DNA of 64,000 nucleotides from Callorhinus ursinus. Lineage: Eukaryota; Chordata; Mammalia; Carnivora; Otariidae. The position numbers were made by a program, and so were the translations under genes. Under the pieces are notes generated by a model. That model was not told where the DNA came from and searched no databases. It saw only the letters and a program-made list of their open reading frames with translations. Below, in pieces: positions 45,997-58,383 of the stretch (its first letter is position 1; each line of letters starts with the position of its first letter). The DNA is taken from NCBI RefSeq assembly GCF_003265705.1, contig NW_020312817.1, positions 28,175,525 through 28,239,524 of the forward strand. The letters run 5' to 3'.

Positions 45997-46224
45997 AAAT
46001 CTTGTACACTTTTTTTTAAAAAAGATTTTATTTATTTATTTGACAGAAAGCGAGAGAGCACAAGCAAGGGGGGGCGGTGCAGAGGGAGATGGAGAAGCAG
46101 GCTTCCCGCTGAGCAGGGAGCCTGATGCGGGACTCAATCCTAGGACCCTGGGATTATGACTGGAGCCGAAGGCAGATGCTTAACTGCCTGAGCCACCCAG
46201 GTGCCCCAAATCTTGTACACTTTT
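45997..46224 (-). mobile_element. SINEC, minus strand, exact 17-base TSD
   Basis: Body 46014-46207; target duplication aaatcttgtacactttt at 45997-46013 and 46208-46224. Body has a G7 run and gcttcccgctgagcagggag. Confidence 0.97.
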
Positions 46225-46768
46225 ACCCAATGAGAAAAATGGCCCATTTTGATCATTTCCTTTTCTTTAACTTCTAGAAATGACCATTTTGCTGGAATGT
46301 GTTCCTAGAAATCAATAATGCTGTGGAACATACTTTCTCATAAACAATGTTAGAGTTCAAAATCATATTTTTATCTATGTTTTAGTAACATATAAACCTA
46401 TAAATCATATCCAAAATATATCATAAAAGCAGGGATAACTAGACATCACTATACATATTTAATAACGGACTTTTATTCTCAGAAAAAGAAATAGATTATT
46501 ATATGACATAAAAGAGCCAGTAATATATTTTCATTTCATAGGTCTGTAATCATTAAATAATGGCAATTTCCTATGGTTTAACCTATTACATGTAATATAC
46601 ATGAAGTCATAAAGGTAGAATTTTGGTAGGTTATAGATTTGGTAGGTTATATATATAGCCAATATATTAGCTCAAACACGTTTTTGAAATTTATTTATTA
46701 ATAATATTGCCTGCCTGATTTGGGAAGGCTCTTTTTAGGACAATTTGGATGGTATTCCTCGGAAGTTT
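46225..46768. other. AT-rich DNA without a recognised gene
   Basis: Small direct duplication tttggtaggttata at 46622-46635 and 46638-46651. Nothing else identified. Confidence 0.45.
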
Positions 46769-47004
46769 GCAATAATTTCTTTTTTTCTTTTTTTTTTTTA
46801 AAGATTTTATTTATTTATTTGAGAGAGAGAGAAGGAGAGATAGAGAGCACGAGAGGGGAGAGGGTCAGAGGGAGAAGCAGACTCCCCGCCGAGCAGGGAG
46901 CCCGATGTGGGACTCCATCCCAGGACTCCAGGATCATGACCTGAGCCGAAGGCAGCCGCTTAACCAACTGAGCCACCCAGGCGCCCGCAATAATTTCTTT
47001 TTTT
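46769..47004 (-). mobile_element. SINEC, minus strand, exact 18-base TSD
   Basis: Body 46787-46986; target duplication gcaataatttcttttttt at 46769-46786 and 46987-47004. Well preserved body (ccccgccgagcagggagccc, tgagccacccaggcgccc), one of the youngest-looking copies. Frames 46720-46944 plus and 46815-47063 minus are SINE translation. Confidence 0.97.
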
Positions 47005-47190
47005 GCCCTTAAAATTTTCCTGTAGTAAGTAGAGCATCCAAAATCATCCCGTTTTGTGCCCAAAATACCAGGGAAACAACTGATACTGTTGTGGTTGAAG
47101 TTTTGATGATTCTTTTATTGACAATAATACTTTTGAAGGCAAGGGTTAGTAAAAATAAGAATTAAAAAAATACATAAATGTATGGCAATA
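47005..47190. other. AT-rich interval
   Basis: Nothing identified. Confidence 0.4.
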
Positions 47191-47590
47191 TAAATATATA
47201 ATGAAGCATTATTACTATAGTGAAAAAGTAGAAAAAGTATAAATGCTTCAAAGAAAGGATTAGTTAAATGCATTAAAGTAAAAGGGAAAAGTTTATAGAC
47301 ATTAAAAATTATGTTGTAGAGGAGTATTTATTAACATCAGAAAAATTATCATCATGTATTGTTAAATGAAACATGTAGGTTGCAAAATGATACAGTATAA
47401 AAATCCATGGTGATATACATATGGGTATAATAGAAAGGCTATTCAACAATGGAATTATTAGTAGTGTTCTTTTTCTGGTTGTGTTGTTTTAGTTTTATTC
47501 TTTTGCCAATCTAAATTTTAAAGTTAAGAAACTTGTGAAAGAATATATTTATATCATTGTAATGAGAAAAAAAAACAAGAAAATTTAGGA
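47191..47590 (+). mobile_element. Ancient L1M/HAL1-like 3' end
   Basis: Plus-oriented landmarks: aaagaaaggattagttaaat, gacattaaaaattatgttgt, gttaaatgaaacatgtaggt, tgcaaaatgatacagtataa, and a tail at gagaaaaaaaaacaagaaaa. Confidence 0.6.
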
Positions 47591-47634
47591 CTTCCTGCCC
47601 TTACTCCTCCCCTAAAGACTTTTTTTTTGAATTA

Positions 47635-47720
47635 TTTTAAATTATACTATTGTGAACAACTTGTGCATATATCTTTACATTCTTGAGAATATAGTTTTTT
47701 AATGGGATAAAATTGAACAA
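47635..47720 (-). mobile_element. Possible L1M fragment
   Basis: actattgtgaacaacttgtg and catatatctttacattcttg look like reversed old L1 sequence. Short, so tentative. Confidence 0.4.
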
Positions 47721-47748
47721 CAGTTGAGTTGTTGCAGTAAAGAGTACT

Positions 47749-47954
47749 TAAAATTTAATTTTAGATTTTATTTATTTATTTATTCTAGAGAGAGAGATAG
47801 AGAGCATGAGTGATGGGGAGAGGGAGAAGCAGACTCCCTACTAAGCAGGGAGCCCGATGTGGGGCTCAATCCCAGGATCCTGAGATCATGACCTGAGCCT
47901 AAGGTAGATGCTTAACTGACTGAGCCACCCAGGCGCCCCTAAAATTTAATTTTA
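47749..47954 (-). mobile_element. SINEC, minus strand, exact 15-base TSD
   Basis: Body 47764-47939; target duplication taaaatttaatttta at 47749-47763 and 47940-47954. Good head (ccacccaggcgcccc) and shortened GA region. Confidence 0.96.
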
Positions 47955-48230
47955 AAATATAATGTAGACATAAACAAAAAGGTTGCATCCAATAAAATGT
48001 AGGGGAAATGGTACGAAAAATGTATTTATGGAAGCATAAATACAAATGTTCAATATGTATATGAAAATCAAAGCAAGTTAAAGTGACATGATTTTCTATG
48101 TACCAGATTTGTTAAAATTAATGAATGTGATAAGTCAAGGTTTGGTAAGGGAATGGAGAAAAAAGTAATCTCACGTATAGGTGGAGGGAGTATTAAGTGG
48201 TACAGTGTGTTATTTCCAAAGCAGAAACCA
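47955..48230 (+). mobile_element. Ancient L1 ORF2 fragment (about 48040-48230)
   Basis: Plus-oriented: aagtgacatgattttctatg, taccagatttgttaaaatta, gtcaaggtttggtaaggga, and ggtggagggagtattaagtg match the ORF2 3' region of an old L1. Lies after its own 3' end-like piece at 47191-47590, so the two are separate insertions. Confidence 0.5.
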
Positions 48231-48569
48231 TGGCCAAGCCCAAAGTCATTGGTGTGGGAAGTATACTCTTCCTACTCTAGTCAGAGGTACTATATTAAAG
48301 TCACACAGCAAGGGCTTGGCATGTGTACTTCTATTCCACACGTATCCATTTTAATATAATAGCTTGGGTAGTAGGAAGGCATTTGTGATGTAAAAAAAAA
48401 TGATTTGCTTTAAGAAATCTCTAATAGTAGGGTCCTAAAATGTGTATTTACTTTTTAGGACTATACTATTTACATTACTAAGGTGGATAAAATGGTTCTC
48501 CCTGTGAAATGTTTATTGTTAATGGTCAATATGAGGATCATACCAAACCATGTATGCTCCTGTATATTT
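48231..48569. other. No recognised gene or repeat
   Basis: Nothing identified. Confidence 0.4.
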
Positions 48570-48840
48570 TACCAGTCATCTCCTCATCTAATCTTCCCTG
48601 TTTAATGCTAACAATGACTCTGAACATTATTATTTAGGGTATACTTAATAGTTATATAACTTGGGTACATTCAGTAGTTGGGATCTTTAGCAATGCATAG
48701 AATACCACGAATTAACTCCAGCATGTGACTTTTTAAATTGTCTTTCCCAAGGTCACGGACTTAGTATGTGGCAAAACCAGTCTTGGAACACCCGTGTGTT
48801 GTCTCCTTCTAACTCTGCCAATGCACATCTTCTGTACTCA
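48570..48840 (+). mobile_element. Possible MIR, diverged
   Basis: Suggestive landmarks (ttaatgctaacaatgactct, cccaaggtcacggacttagt, ctccttctaactctgcc) are in MIR order, but the middle is expanded, so this is tentative. Confidence 0.45.
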
Positions 48841-49654
48841 GTGGCCAACAAATGGCCTCATTTTTCCAAAAGCGTGCCCTATAACTGCATTAAAAAGAAA
48901 TTAGCCTAAAGGTGTAATCAGGTTAAGTACTGACCTTATGACTGAAGAGGCTTGTTCAGATGGCCAGACCCACATGGCTCAGGGAGTTTAGGCAACAGGC
49001 ACATTTTCTGTGAGAGTAGCAATGAATAAATGTTTACCCCAAATTTGGCCTGGACCATTACCTGACTGCTTCATTGCCTTTGTTATTATTTTGCAGTGTT
49101 TTCATCTTTACTTTTTTAATTTAAGAGAAATAAAAATTCAGAAACCTCGATTTTTATCTCACACAGGGGCAAAAATGGCTGTGCTGCATAGATTTGTTAA
49201 TTACCTTTGGCTGATTCTAGCTGGGACTATAGATCAGGCAAAGTTCATTCATCCATCGGTGGAGCAGGTGACTGGATTTGTGCAGTGATACAGATCATAA
49301 AAGATAAGTGAGGTGGCTGCTTCTTTTTAAATTACCTTAGAAGAGCATTAATTTGGATAAGCTTAACTCAAGTCTTACAGCTGGAAAGAAAGTTTCCATT
49401 TGCTAATCATTTTGGGATTTCATTTTTAAGAATCAAATTTTGACTGAGATATAAAGAAAAGAAAAATCATCTTTTCTATATCATCTTTCACAAACTATGT
49501 GTAAGCAGGCATTGTTGTTTCAACTCCCCTTCCCAGGAAAAGCTTAACCTTTCCATCCTCCTTTAACAAAGAACATTACAATATAAATTATAAACTATAA
49601 TGGCAGGGGCACTTCTAGTAACTACTACACCTTTGAAACAAAATAAAGTATAAA
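48841..49654. other. No recognised gene or repeat
   Basis: The 92-codon plus frame 49010-49288 has a hydrophobic stretch but no family match that I recognise; chance length. Confidence 0.4.
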
Positions 49655-49925
49655 AGCTGTTCTTCCATAAATACAGAGAACAAACTGATGGTTGCCAGAG
49701 GGATGGGGATGGGGGGGTGGGCAAAATGGATGAAGGAGGAGGGGGAGGTTCAAGCTTTCAGTTATGGAATAAGTCACAGAGATAAAAGGCACACCATACA
49801 GTATATAGTCAGTGATATTGTAGCTACCCTGTGGTAAGCATAAGGTAACTTATAGAGTTAGTTACTATGTTGTATACCTGAGACTAATGTAGCATGTATG
49901 TCAATTATACTTCAAAAAGAAGAGC
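49655..49925 (+). mobile_element. L1MA-like 3' UTR
   Basis: Plus-oriented landmarks: gatggttgccagagggatgg, gggtgggcaaaatggatgaa, cagttatggaataagtcaca, atatagtcagtgatattgta and gttgtatacctgagactaat. Clear 3' UTR of an old L1. Confidence 0.82.
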
Positions 49926-50810
49926 TATTCTTAATTCTGTCTTTTATTGTTGAACAAAAGTGGGGGTAAAAAGTGTTCTGATGTTATTAATGAAAGAAAA
50001 TAGGGAAAAGAGACTTTAAAAGTGAAGCTGAAGGAGCTTTTCTGATTCCCTAAAACTCTTTCAAAGTAAAAGAAAAAATAAGAGTTTCGTTAGGTTAGGA
50101 AAATGACATTCTTCACATATAATTTCGAGTTTTTATGAACTGGAAAAGTAAAAAGTAAACTCATTGTCATACCAATGTCCTCATGTTGCTCAAAAAATGT
50201 CCCAAATGACCATGACTCAAGATGTGCCTACTCTAAATAATCTCCTATTTAAGCAGGGGTAACTTGAATCTTCAGGAAATCACTAACTTCTCTTTGATCT
50301 TCAACAGCAACAATGAGAAAAGACAGGCTTAAAAAAAATCTTATCCCTAATAGCAAACGAAATGTCTAATTAAGAGATCACTCCCATTATCTGAGACCCT
50401 CAGAAATGCATTTTACTGTTAAATACTCACTTTTCCTTCACAAGTGGTTTTAAAAGCCCTATATAAGATGTATGAAGTCATCTTTAGAAATGACTGTATG
50501 CTCAGGGAAATTAGAAACATGCAGCAGTCATCATAGATCAGGGAAGCTTCATGAAAAGAACAAAAGCAGCTCAGCAGGAAGTAGACACTTGAAAACAGCA
50601 ATTTAGAGTTTACAGGCATAGGTTGAAGCTTTTAAAAGGTACTTCCACGGTAGGTGTGCTGTTAATCCTTTATTAGGCCATGGAAATGCATTGCACTGAA
50701 GAAGCAATTTCCTCAGTTAAGCAAACATAATTTTTTTCCTCCCCAAGTCAGTTAAATACACTGTTTACACATGTAAATATTTGGGCGTGACTAACTTGGC
50801 CCTTTTTTTT
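49926..50810. other. No recognised gene or repeat
   Basis: AT-rich; minus frame 50419-50619 (66 codons) shows a hydrophobic N-terminus but is at chance length. Confidence 0.4.
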
Positions 50811-51034
50811 TTTAAGGCCCCCCCTTTTTTTAGATTTTATTTATTCATTTGAGACAGAGAGATACAGGGAGAGAGAGAGCATGAGCAGGGGAAGAGGCAG
50901 AAGCAGGCTGTCTGCTGAGCCAGGAGCCCGATGCAGGGCTCGATGCAGGGCTCCATCTTAGGACGCTGGGATCATGACCTGAGCCAAAGGCAGACGCTTA
51001 ACCATCTGAGCCACCCAGGCGCCCCTTTAAGGAC
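50811..51034 (-). mobile_element. SINEC, minus strand, with an internal 14-base duplication
   Basis: Body about 50820-51025. Target repeat tttaaggcc at 50811-50819 and tttaaggac at 51026-51034 (8 of 9). The body holds a local tandem copy: cgatgcagggct occurs twice at about 50929-50952. The minus-strand head ccacccaggcgcccc is intact. Confidence 0.92.
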
Positions 51035-51639
51035 TTTTAATAGCACTGTCTTCCTACCTCTAGGACAGACTGAAGATAAATCAGCTCAGAACAAAAGTGT
51101 CAAGGAAAATAAAGAAGAAAGGTGTTGAGCAATACCATGAAGAAGAACAAGAAATGAGAAAGAAAGAAAAAGTGGTGGGGTGGGAGCATTGCGGGAGAGT
51201 ATCTTTCAAGAGACTAGGCAGTCATGAGAATAGAGAGAAAAGGCTAGGTGATGTTCTAAACTGTCTGAACGAGGAGAAGCCACTCAGTAGAGAGTGCACC
51301 TGCCAGGCCCTATAACCTGGGTGGCTTCTAAGATCAATTTAGAAATCTAGGAACCAATCGAAATGAGTTTAGAGGAGTCCCTTCCCAGCCACAGTATTCA
51401 GCTACGACTTGATCTTCCCAAAACACTCTCTTCCAAACATTCTATCTCTGACTATCCCTCAGGGACCTCCACCCCCAAATCCAGCATCACTATGCTCATT
51501 TGACCCTCTGGAATTTCTCTGAAGTTATAGGCAATACTAAAAGCATGGTAAATACTTGAGAGACGGTGCCTAGAAAATTGGGTACTATCCTTTCTGCCCC
51601 CTCCTCTGTTCAATTTCTCCCTTTCCCCTTTTTTTTCCT
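51035..51639. other. No recognised gene or repeat
   Basis: Includes the A/G-rich frame 51097-51315 plus (72 codons, charged), without a motif. Confidence 0.4.
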
Positions 51640-51995
51640 CAGCAGTTGCAACATTCTCTTCTTCCTGCTTTGCTCAGCCTCTTAATGGCCTTCCCTCCAT
51701 TTTTCCTTGTTAATACCCAACCCATTTTTTGAAATCCAGTTCAAATCCTACCACTTTCTTGTTTTTTTTTTTCAGTCAGAATTAATAGCTTCCTACCCTG
51801 TGTTTCTATAACAATTGATATTTTAGTTGAGATTGTAATGCTTTATGCCTTGAATTAGAATTAGGTGTACAGATCTTGTCTCTTCCCACTGGACCACGGA
51901 CTTTCTGAGTACAAGTCCATGTCCTGTTATCACCATAGACCTCACAATATCTGGCACAATGCCACACATAGGATGTGTTCATATATTTGTATACC
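51640..51995 (+). mobile_element. L2 LINE 3' fragment
   Basis: Plus-oriented L2-like order: ttgaaatccagttcaaatcc, gcttcctaccctgtgtttct, cttcccactggaccacggac, and the end acaatatctggcacaatgcc with ataggatgtgttcatatat. Confidence 0.62.
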
Positions 51996-52469
51996 CTAAT
52001 AAGTAACTTAAAATACTCCCAAGGAGTATTTGCACTTTAATGGAGAATTTTTAAAAGATGCAATGTCTTCTTAATCTAAAGGACTAAATTCCAGTGAAAC
52101 TTCTAGAAGGCGGAAGATACATTTCGGTAGGATGCTCTCCAAATCCTACCACGTAGTCTCCTTTTTGCAATAATCCTGCCTCTAATGGCTCATGACGTAT
52201 TCAAAACCATAAGGCTTTGTCAGTGATCAGGCTCCCTGAATCATTGATCAGCCACATACTAGTTCCAAGTAAAACCATAGAATGAATTCCTCTGGGTATT
52301 TTCTTACAGTGCTAATGTGTGGTTCAATTTTTTGTAGTAAAAACGCAACCAACGTCAACAAAGTAGTCTCTCAGTGATAGTAACAGTGATCAGAATAACC
52401 AGTTTGTAAATCTGATTCTACCCCAGCTAGTTGTGAGACTTAGGCATTGATTTCTTTTCATTTATTTAT
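51996..52469. other. Unassigned, with a perfect 9-base hairpin
   Basis: aaatactcc at 52011-52019, loop caa, ggagtattt at 52023-52031. No flanking T-run marks a bacterial-style terminator and no such use is expected in this genome. Otherwise nothing identified. Confidence 0.5.
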
Positions 52470-52560
52470 ATATTTAATTAATATTTATTGAACTCCCACT
52501 AACTGCCAGGCATTGGGTTAATGCTTTGAGATGTAATAGTAAATAGGAGAGGGACCTCCA
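52470..52560 (-). mobile_element. L2 LINE 3' tail, minus strand
   Basis: taatatttattgaactccca, ctaactgccaggcattgggt and taatagtaaataggagaggg match the reversed L2 3' end. Confidence 0.6.
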
Positions 52561-52817
52561 CCCATGCTCCTCTCTAGTACTATTCTGGAGAATAGTGAGC
52601 CGGATGGGTGGATGTAAGAAAATTTTACAAATTATATAAATATTTTAATCTTAGAAAAATGGTGATCTTCATCACATGAGGACTAATTTTAATACCAGTG
52701 TCCTGTTCATCCCTCCCTTTCTTGCTTAAGCATTCTGTAAGTCTATGCATTATATATATTTTTAGGAAAAAATCTGATGTTTATGGAGTGTTTTTATGTT
52801 TTAGGTCTCATAGTAGG
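52561..52817. other. No recognised gene or repeat
   Basis: Nothing identified. Confidence 0.4.
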
Positions 52818-53228
52818 TTAAAGGGTGACCCACTAAAAGATATGGCCATGTTCCAGAACTTGTGAATGAGACCTTATATTGAAATAAGGCCATTGTAGAT
52901 GTAACCAAGATGAGATCATGCTGGGTTATGCAGGTGGGCCCTAAATCCAATCACAAATATCCTCAGAAAAGACAAGAAGAGAAGATCCAGAGTAGAAGGC
53001 CATGTTTTCAAGGAGGCAGAAATTGGAGCGATGCAGCCACAAGCCAAGGAACACCGAAAGCTACCAGAAAGCAGCTGGAAGGCCAAAAGCCTCCGATGGG
53101 GACAGGGGTGACAGCCGCAGCCCTGCCAGTACCTTAATTTTGGACTTTTGGCCTCCAGAACTGTGAGACAATAGATTTCTCTTCTGGTTGATTTCTATGC
53201 AGTTGTGGCTGCCCTACCATTTAATACT
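52818..53228 (+). mobile_element. MLT1-type MaLR (ERVL) LTR
   Basis: Order of landmarks: tatggccatgttccagaact, accaagatgagatcatgctg, gatgcagccacaagccaagg, aaagcagctggaaggccaaa, acttttggcctccagaactg and gtgagacaatagatttctct. The 75-codon plus frame 52910-53137 is a chance frame in the LTR. Confidence 0.85.
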
Positions 53229-53440
53229 TGCCCCTTCGTAGATATATTATCATATACTATCATACTTAATCTTGCCTTGACACTTTCTGGATGAGATTAA
53301 GTCTAAAACGGAGACGAAAAAAGCTCAGAGAAGCGAAGAGATTGCCCATGTGCTCATGTGTAGTAAATGCTGGAGACTTGACTTAAACTCATTTCCACCT
53401 TGCTCCAAAGCCTATACCCTTTCTGCTTGCTAGATACATT
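53229..53440 (+). mobile_element. MIR SINE fragment
   Basis: cactttctggatgagattaa, agctcagagaagcgaagaga, ttgcccatgtgctcatgtgt, ctgctccaaagcctatacc-like end. Diverged MIR. Confidence 0.55.
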
Positions 53441-56400
53441 CATATTGGGGCAGCAGAAATGGATAATAAACTCAAAATAACTACCTTGTTCATAATGCAA
53501 AGCATTTTTCATCACTCCCAATTATGGAGCCTATTAGAATATGCTGGATACCAAACATTCAGGTAAAGGCAGAGCTCAGAGTTCATACTTTGAGCTCTGT
53601 TTCTCTATTTTACATATGTATTTCATCTTGAAGTTTCTTTTTTTAAATACAAATTATATTTTCTTCATGGATTTTTAATATTTTTCAGGCAAAATTCCCA
53701 TTCCTCCTTCCCCTTCCCTTCAAGCTTACATTAATACAAATGTCCTATCATATGCAGATAACTGTAATATGTAATTCAGTCCTGATGCTAATGTGTGATA
53801 ATTATATATTTTTCTTGAATGTTAAAATAGAATTTTTTTCTTGATGACTGTATACTAATATATAATCTTGTTTCAAAAATTTTTGGTTTTTTTTTTTTTC
53901 CCAATTAAGCTGGTTACTTCTAAGCATAATAGATTAGGTAATATTTCCTCTCAGGAATATAAAATTCTTCTAGGTTTTAAAAGTTATAAATAAAAGGAAT
54001 TATACTTTAAATAAACACTACATGTGGAATTAGTGTTTCCTAGAAACTAATTTATCTCATTGCTGAGAAGGCATTTATAGGAACAGTTAATGAGAAAGGA
54101 ATGCAATTGTGTTTAAAGTAGCTGGTTGTCATTGATCTCTGATCTTGTCTACAGAAAATTTCATTCCAGTAGGGAATCATTTGTAGTATCTGAAATTATG
54201 TGGTTTTACCTTAATTTATCCAAGATTTAAAGCAACTCTATTAGCCTGACACTTATTGACAATGCCCCTTGCTGATTGTATCCAAGAAGTGCTTAGATTC
54301 TTCTCAACTCTTCTCTGATTCATAAAGCTGCTTACCATAGCACTGGGGATCTTTATTGAAGAAGTAACTTTTGATTAAGTTAAATGGAGGGAAAGGGAAT
54401 TTCTAACCTGCTTAATACTGCTTACAGAAGCATGATTAAGTTGCAGGATAAGAGATTTCAGTGACTTCTTAAAAAAAATCAATGATTAGGAAGAGTGAGC
54501 TTAGAGAAGACACAGTTACAATGCAAAAGGCATTTTAAAGACAGAAAGAAAAACAATAACCAAACTATGGCATGGTTTCTGATTTGTTTTCCTAAGAATA
54601 GGGATGAATTTACTAAAGAGTTCTTTATTTTTCAAGGTTCCATTTATGACCAACAATTCAAATGAATTAAAAACGCCATAGACTTTGAGAGACTGGAAGG
54701 GATCCTGAGATCATTTAGACCAAACCCCACTGAACTTCATAGATATGACCCTGGAGTTAAAGATAGTGGAAATTGGGATCCACACCTCACTGGCACAGTG
54801 GTTGAACTGATCTGGGTAAACATAAAGCGGTTTTGTTTTAAATTGTAAGCATCTGTGTTTTTCCTTCCACTTTGGAGAGTTTTTGAGTGGACCTCATTTC
54901 TCTAATATATATGTTGTTTTGATTTTCCTGTTATGTTTACATTAGAATTGAAGGGAATTCATGGATTAGGCATTTAATGGCAGGCAGATAATATATAGGT
55001 CTGAAAGTTCTCAGAACTTTACCTTTGTACCTTGGCTATCCATGCATACCTAAAGTGAATTTTGGATTACTTAGCATTTGTACAATTTTCTTGTGATTTT
55101 TTTTAAATTAAATGTCAAGTATAGGCTAACATATATTGAAGACTCAGAGTAGTTTATATCCTTTTTTCCTAAACGGTTTCATGGACACCTGCCCAAGCCA
55201 CACTGGCTGGTTTCTTCTCGGGCTCACTTCATCTATAAAGTACTGGTGTTGGTACTGATGGTGATGGAGCTAGTCACTAAACTTGGATGTTCGTTTTAGA
55301 CTCCTTGGAAACTTCTTCATGCAAAGGGATGAAAGGAGAGAAGGGTACAATTATAAGAGGGAAGTGACTCTCCTAGTGGTTATCCTTTCGGTTGCTAATC
55401 ACTTGGCAATCCATAAGGGCCTTGGATTCTGACTCCCATTAGATTTACATAAATTCCCTTGAAAGTTGAATGCCACTTTCATGGCATGTACCAAAGGTAT
55501 TGAAGTGGGAGCAGTTGGTGTCTGTGGGCAATATTTTATCATTGAAATTGTTTAGGTTTCCGGACACATGGTGATCATAAAAAACAAACCGACTGATTTT
55601 ATTGTTGTATTTTAATTCTCTAAAGACAATGTACTCACTATTGGTATGCTACTGGTGACAGGTTATATAAATATATGTAAGAAAAGAGATATATTAGATC
55701 TTTTAAAATGGCATATTTATTTAAAGTTGGATGCCTGAGCACATTATGTCTATGACATATTTCAGTGTGCAGTGACTATATACTTGCATATATGTGTTTT
55801 AAGTATTGCTCAAATAAACATTCAGACTCATAGGACAACCCCATAGACCATATTTGGCACCAATCTAGTAAAAATAGTATAGGAAAAGAATTACATCTTG
55901 CTAACAGAGCAGAGTTAGATATTTCTTTTCTAAAGGAAGTATTCATGGAGCCAGCCAGGAGTTATCTTTTCCCAGGTGATAGCTCACACACAAGCAGATG
56001 AGATTCACATTGGCTAAGTTCCAGAGCCTTCCTTACTTAGAGGTTTCATTTTCCACAAGAGCCAAAATATCTTGTATTATCTCCATAGGCATTGCTTCTG
56101 GTGGCAGTTAGAGAGCCATGTATGGACATAAGAGCTACTATACTCAGGGCAGTCCAGATCATGTGTCTTCATGGGTTGTCCTCATCATCAGGGATGACAA
56201 TTTCTTTGTAGTTCTTCCCGATCCAGATGAAGTCTACCAATCAGGGATCATTTCTTCTCTAATCAATATTGGCTAGTAACAGAGGTGATACATATCTGGT
56301 CCCTAGGGAAACAAAACTAGAGAGCTAACCAAAGGTCAAATTCTTATGAAGCAGGGGAAGGGGTTGTGTTAAACGATTGCCTACCCTGGGTCATGGAGGG

Positions 56401-58061
56401 TCAAATTTAACCACTCATAAGGCAATGACCATGACTTATTAAAACAATTTATTTTCTCAGTTGGATCATTACCTTTTTGTTAGACCCAGCTACTAGGCAA
56501 AAAGATAGATTTTATTTATTCATGTCTTATCTTTATATTCTTATCCTCCAACCTTATTTTTTGGCTAAGACACAACTGGTTTTACTCTCAGTGCTTCCCA
56601 CAAATATTTTTTTATACCAAAATAATATTTTTATTTTAGTGAATAAAGCATATGCTTCTCAGAATATATCAGAATGATTAACTGGGGGTTGTTTTCTTCC
56701 TCTCCTGTAACCATCATAAGGATTGAGCCATGAAGATAAAAATATAAGATTTGTCCTTAATACAGTACCCTAGAATTAATGTGCAAATGTCCAAAGCTGT
56801 AGGCATATGGGCTTGGCCTAGGAGTGCTTATGTTTGCACAGGCATTTTCTAAAATGGCAGTGCTTCTTATGAATATTGTTGAGGCAAACATTTTATTTCA
56901 GTCTGTTAGGGAAGCAAAGAGATTGTGAAATATTTTCATTGATTTTCCTTCCTACTAGAAGAAGCAGAAATTCTTGCATTACTTTCATTTATGAGTGAGT
57001 ATAAACTTGGGATCCGTGGACTTGAGAACAGCATGTAAGCACAGTATGATGATCCTCTCAGGAAAGCCAGCACTTAGCAAACACCTGTTACTGAAGCTCT
57101 GTGCCCAGTTTGACACCATAATTCTAAAGATTTAAGAAATTTAGACAGGCATACTAAGAAGATTAAAATACTATGGTAGTAAAAGACATAAGAATAGAGT
57201 TTATTTAGTCTGACATAGAGGAAGGATAAAATGGTAACCAATCTAACTAACATGTGTAAATCCAAACATTTTTACTTTTATAATTTACTAAAATTTATAA
57301 TGAAGTGTGCCATGTTCTTTCTCTAGGGAATGGTTGTCTTAAGTGCTACTTATTGTATCAAAACCAGACCTATGGTACATTTCTTGGAAATGAGCTAAGT
57401 AGTTGTAAAATTTGTTCATTATGCTTACTGAATTTTGTCCTCTTTTAGGGTGAACCGTGTGCATGTTACACTTGTATTGGCAAATGACATTTAATGGGAA
57501 GAGATGAATTCAAATCAGAATGGAAGTGTTTTCTTTCTCAACTTGTGTATCTCTACAACCAATGATTAAAGGATGATGTAAGATAGCAATTATTTATCGT
57601 GAAGATGTGATAAAATTGGTTTGAAATGTATGACATCAAGAAGCATCTTAGGAAGGCCTGTTCTTTAAATCGACCTCTTCCGTCTCTGGGAATGAGTGAA
57701 TAAAGGTTTGGTGAGGGGATCTTTCTCATCTATACGGAATGATTTTCTTTCCCATGGGTAACATTTAATAGGCAAGTAGAGATATATACTTATTAGATAC
57801 TATTCAAAGAACTATGATATACATCATGAAATTAATTGTATCATTGAGAACTGTAATGGATGTCTCCCCACCAAGAATTTGATGTTATACATTCTCTTTG
57901 TAAGGAATGATAATCTTGTGTCCATTATTCATGTAGAAAATACTCCAACTGTATAGGATGTAATAGTTTGCTAAAATCCTTTCATTTACCTGATTTTTAA
58001 AAATTAATTCCTTCTTCTCTGGCCATTTGATTTTGGCACATTTTTTGATACTTAATCATTT
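53441..58061. other. Long stretch with few recognisable features
   Basis: One possible MIR-like piece lies at 54675-54805 (ggaagggatcctgagatcat, ttgggatccacacctcactg). No frame above 70 codons carries any motif. Otherwise no gene, RNA or repeat that I can name. Confidence 0.35.
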
Positions 58062-58165
58062 TATTTAATAATTCAACTAACATTTATTACCTACCTATTA
58101 TGGGTGAGATGTTTTTAGTATTTAGTAGCTTGGAGGATGAGAAGAAGATGAATACTTGCTATGTC
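58062..58165 (-). mobile_element. L2 LINE 3' tail, minus strand
   Basis: taataattcaactaacattt, attacctacctattatgggt and tttagtatttagtagcttgg resemble the reversed L2 3' end. Confidence 0.5.
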
Positions 58166-58185
58166 CCCACTCCTAGGAATTTTTT

Positions 58186-58383
58186 ATCTACTTTTTTTTA
58201 AAGATTTTATTTATTTATTTGAGACAGAGAGAATGAGAGAGAGAGAGAGAGCACACATGAGAGGGGGGAGGGTCAGAGGGAGAAGCAGACTCCCTGCTGA
58301 GCAGGGAGCCTGATGCGGGACTCGATCCGGGGACTCCAGGATCATGACCTGAGCCAAAGGCAGTTGCTTAACCATCTACTTTT
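58186..58383 (-). mobile_element. 5'-truncated SINEC, minus strand
   Basis: Body 58196-58373. Target repeat atctactttt at 58186-58195 and 58374-58383. The SINE 5' head (the ccacccaggcgcccc block) is missing; the body stops at gcagttgcttaacc. A truncated copy should lack the tRNA-like A box and so cannot be transcribed from its own promoter. Confidence 0.93.

Noticed and set aside
52011..52031. Hairpin as a terminator
   Set aside because: Short perfect hairpin without a T-run, in a mammalian-type genome where this signal is not used.
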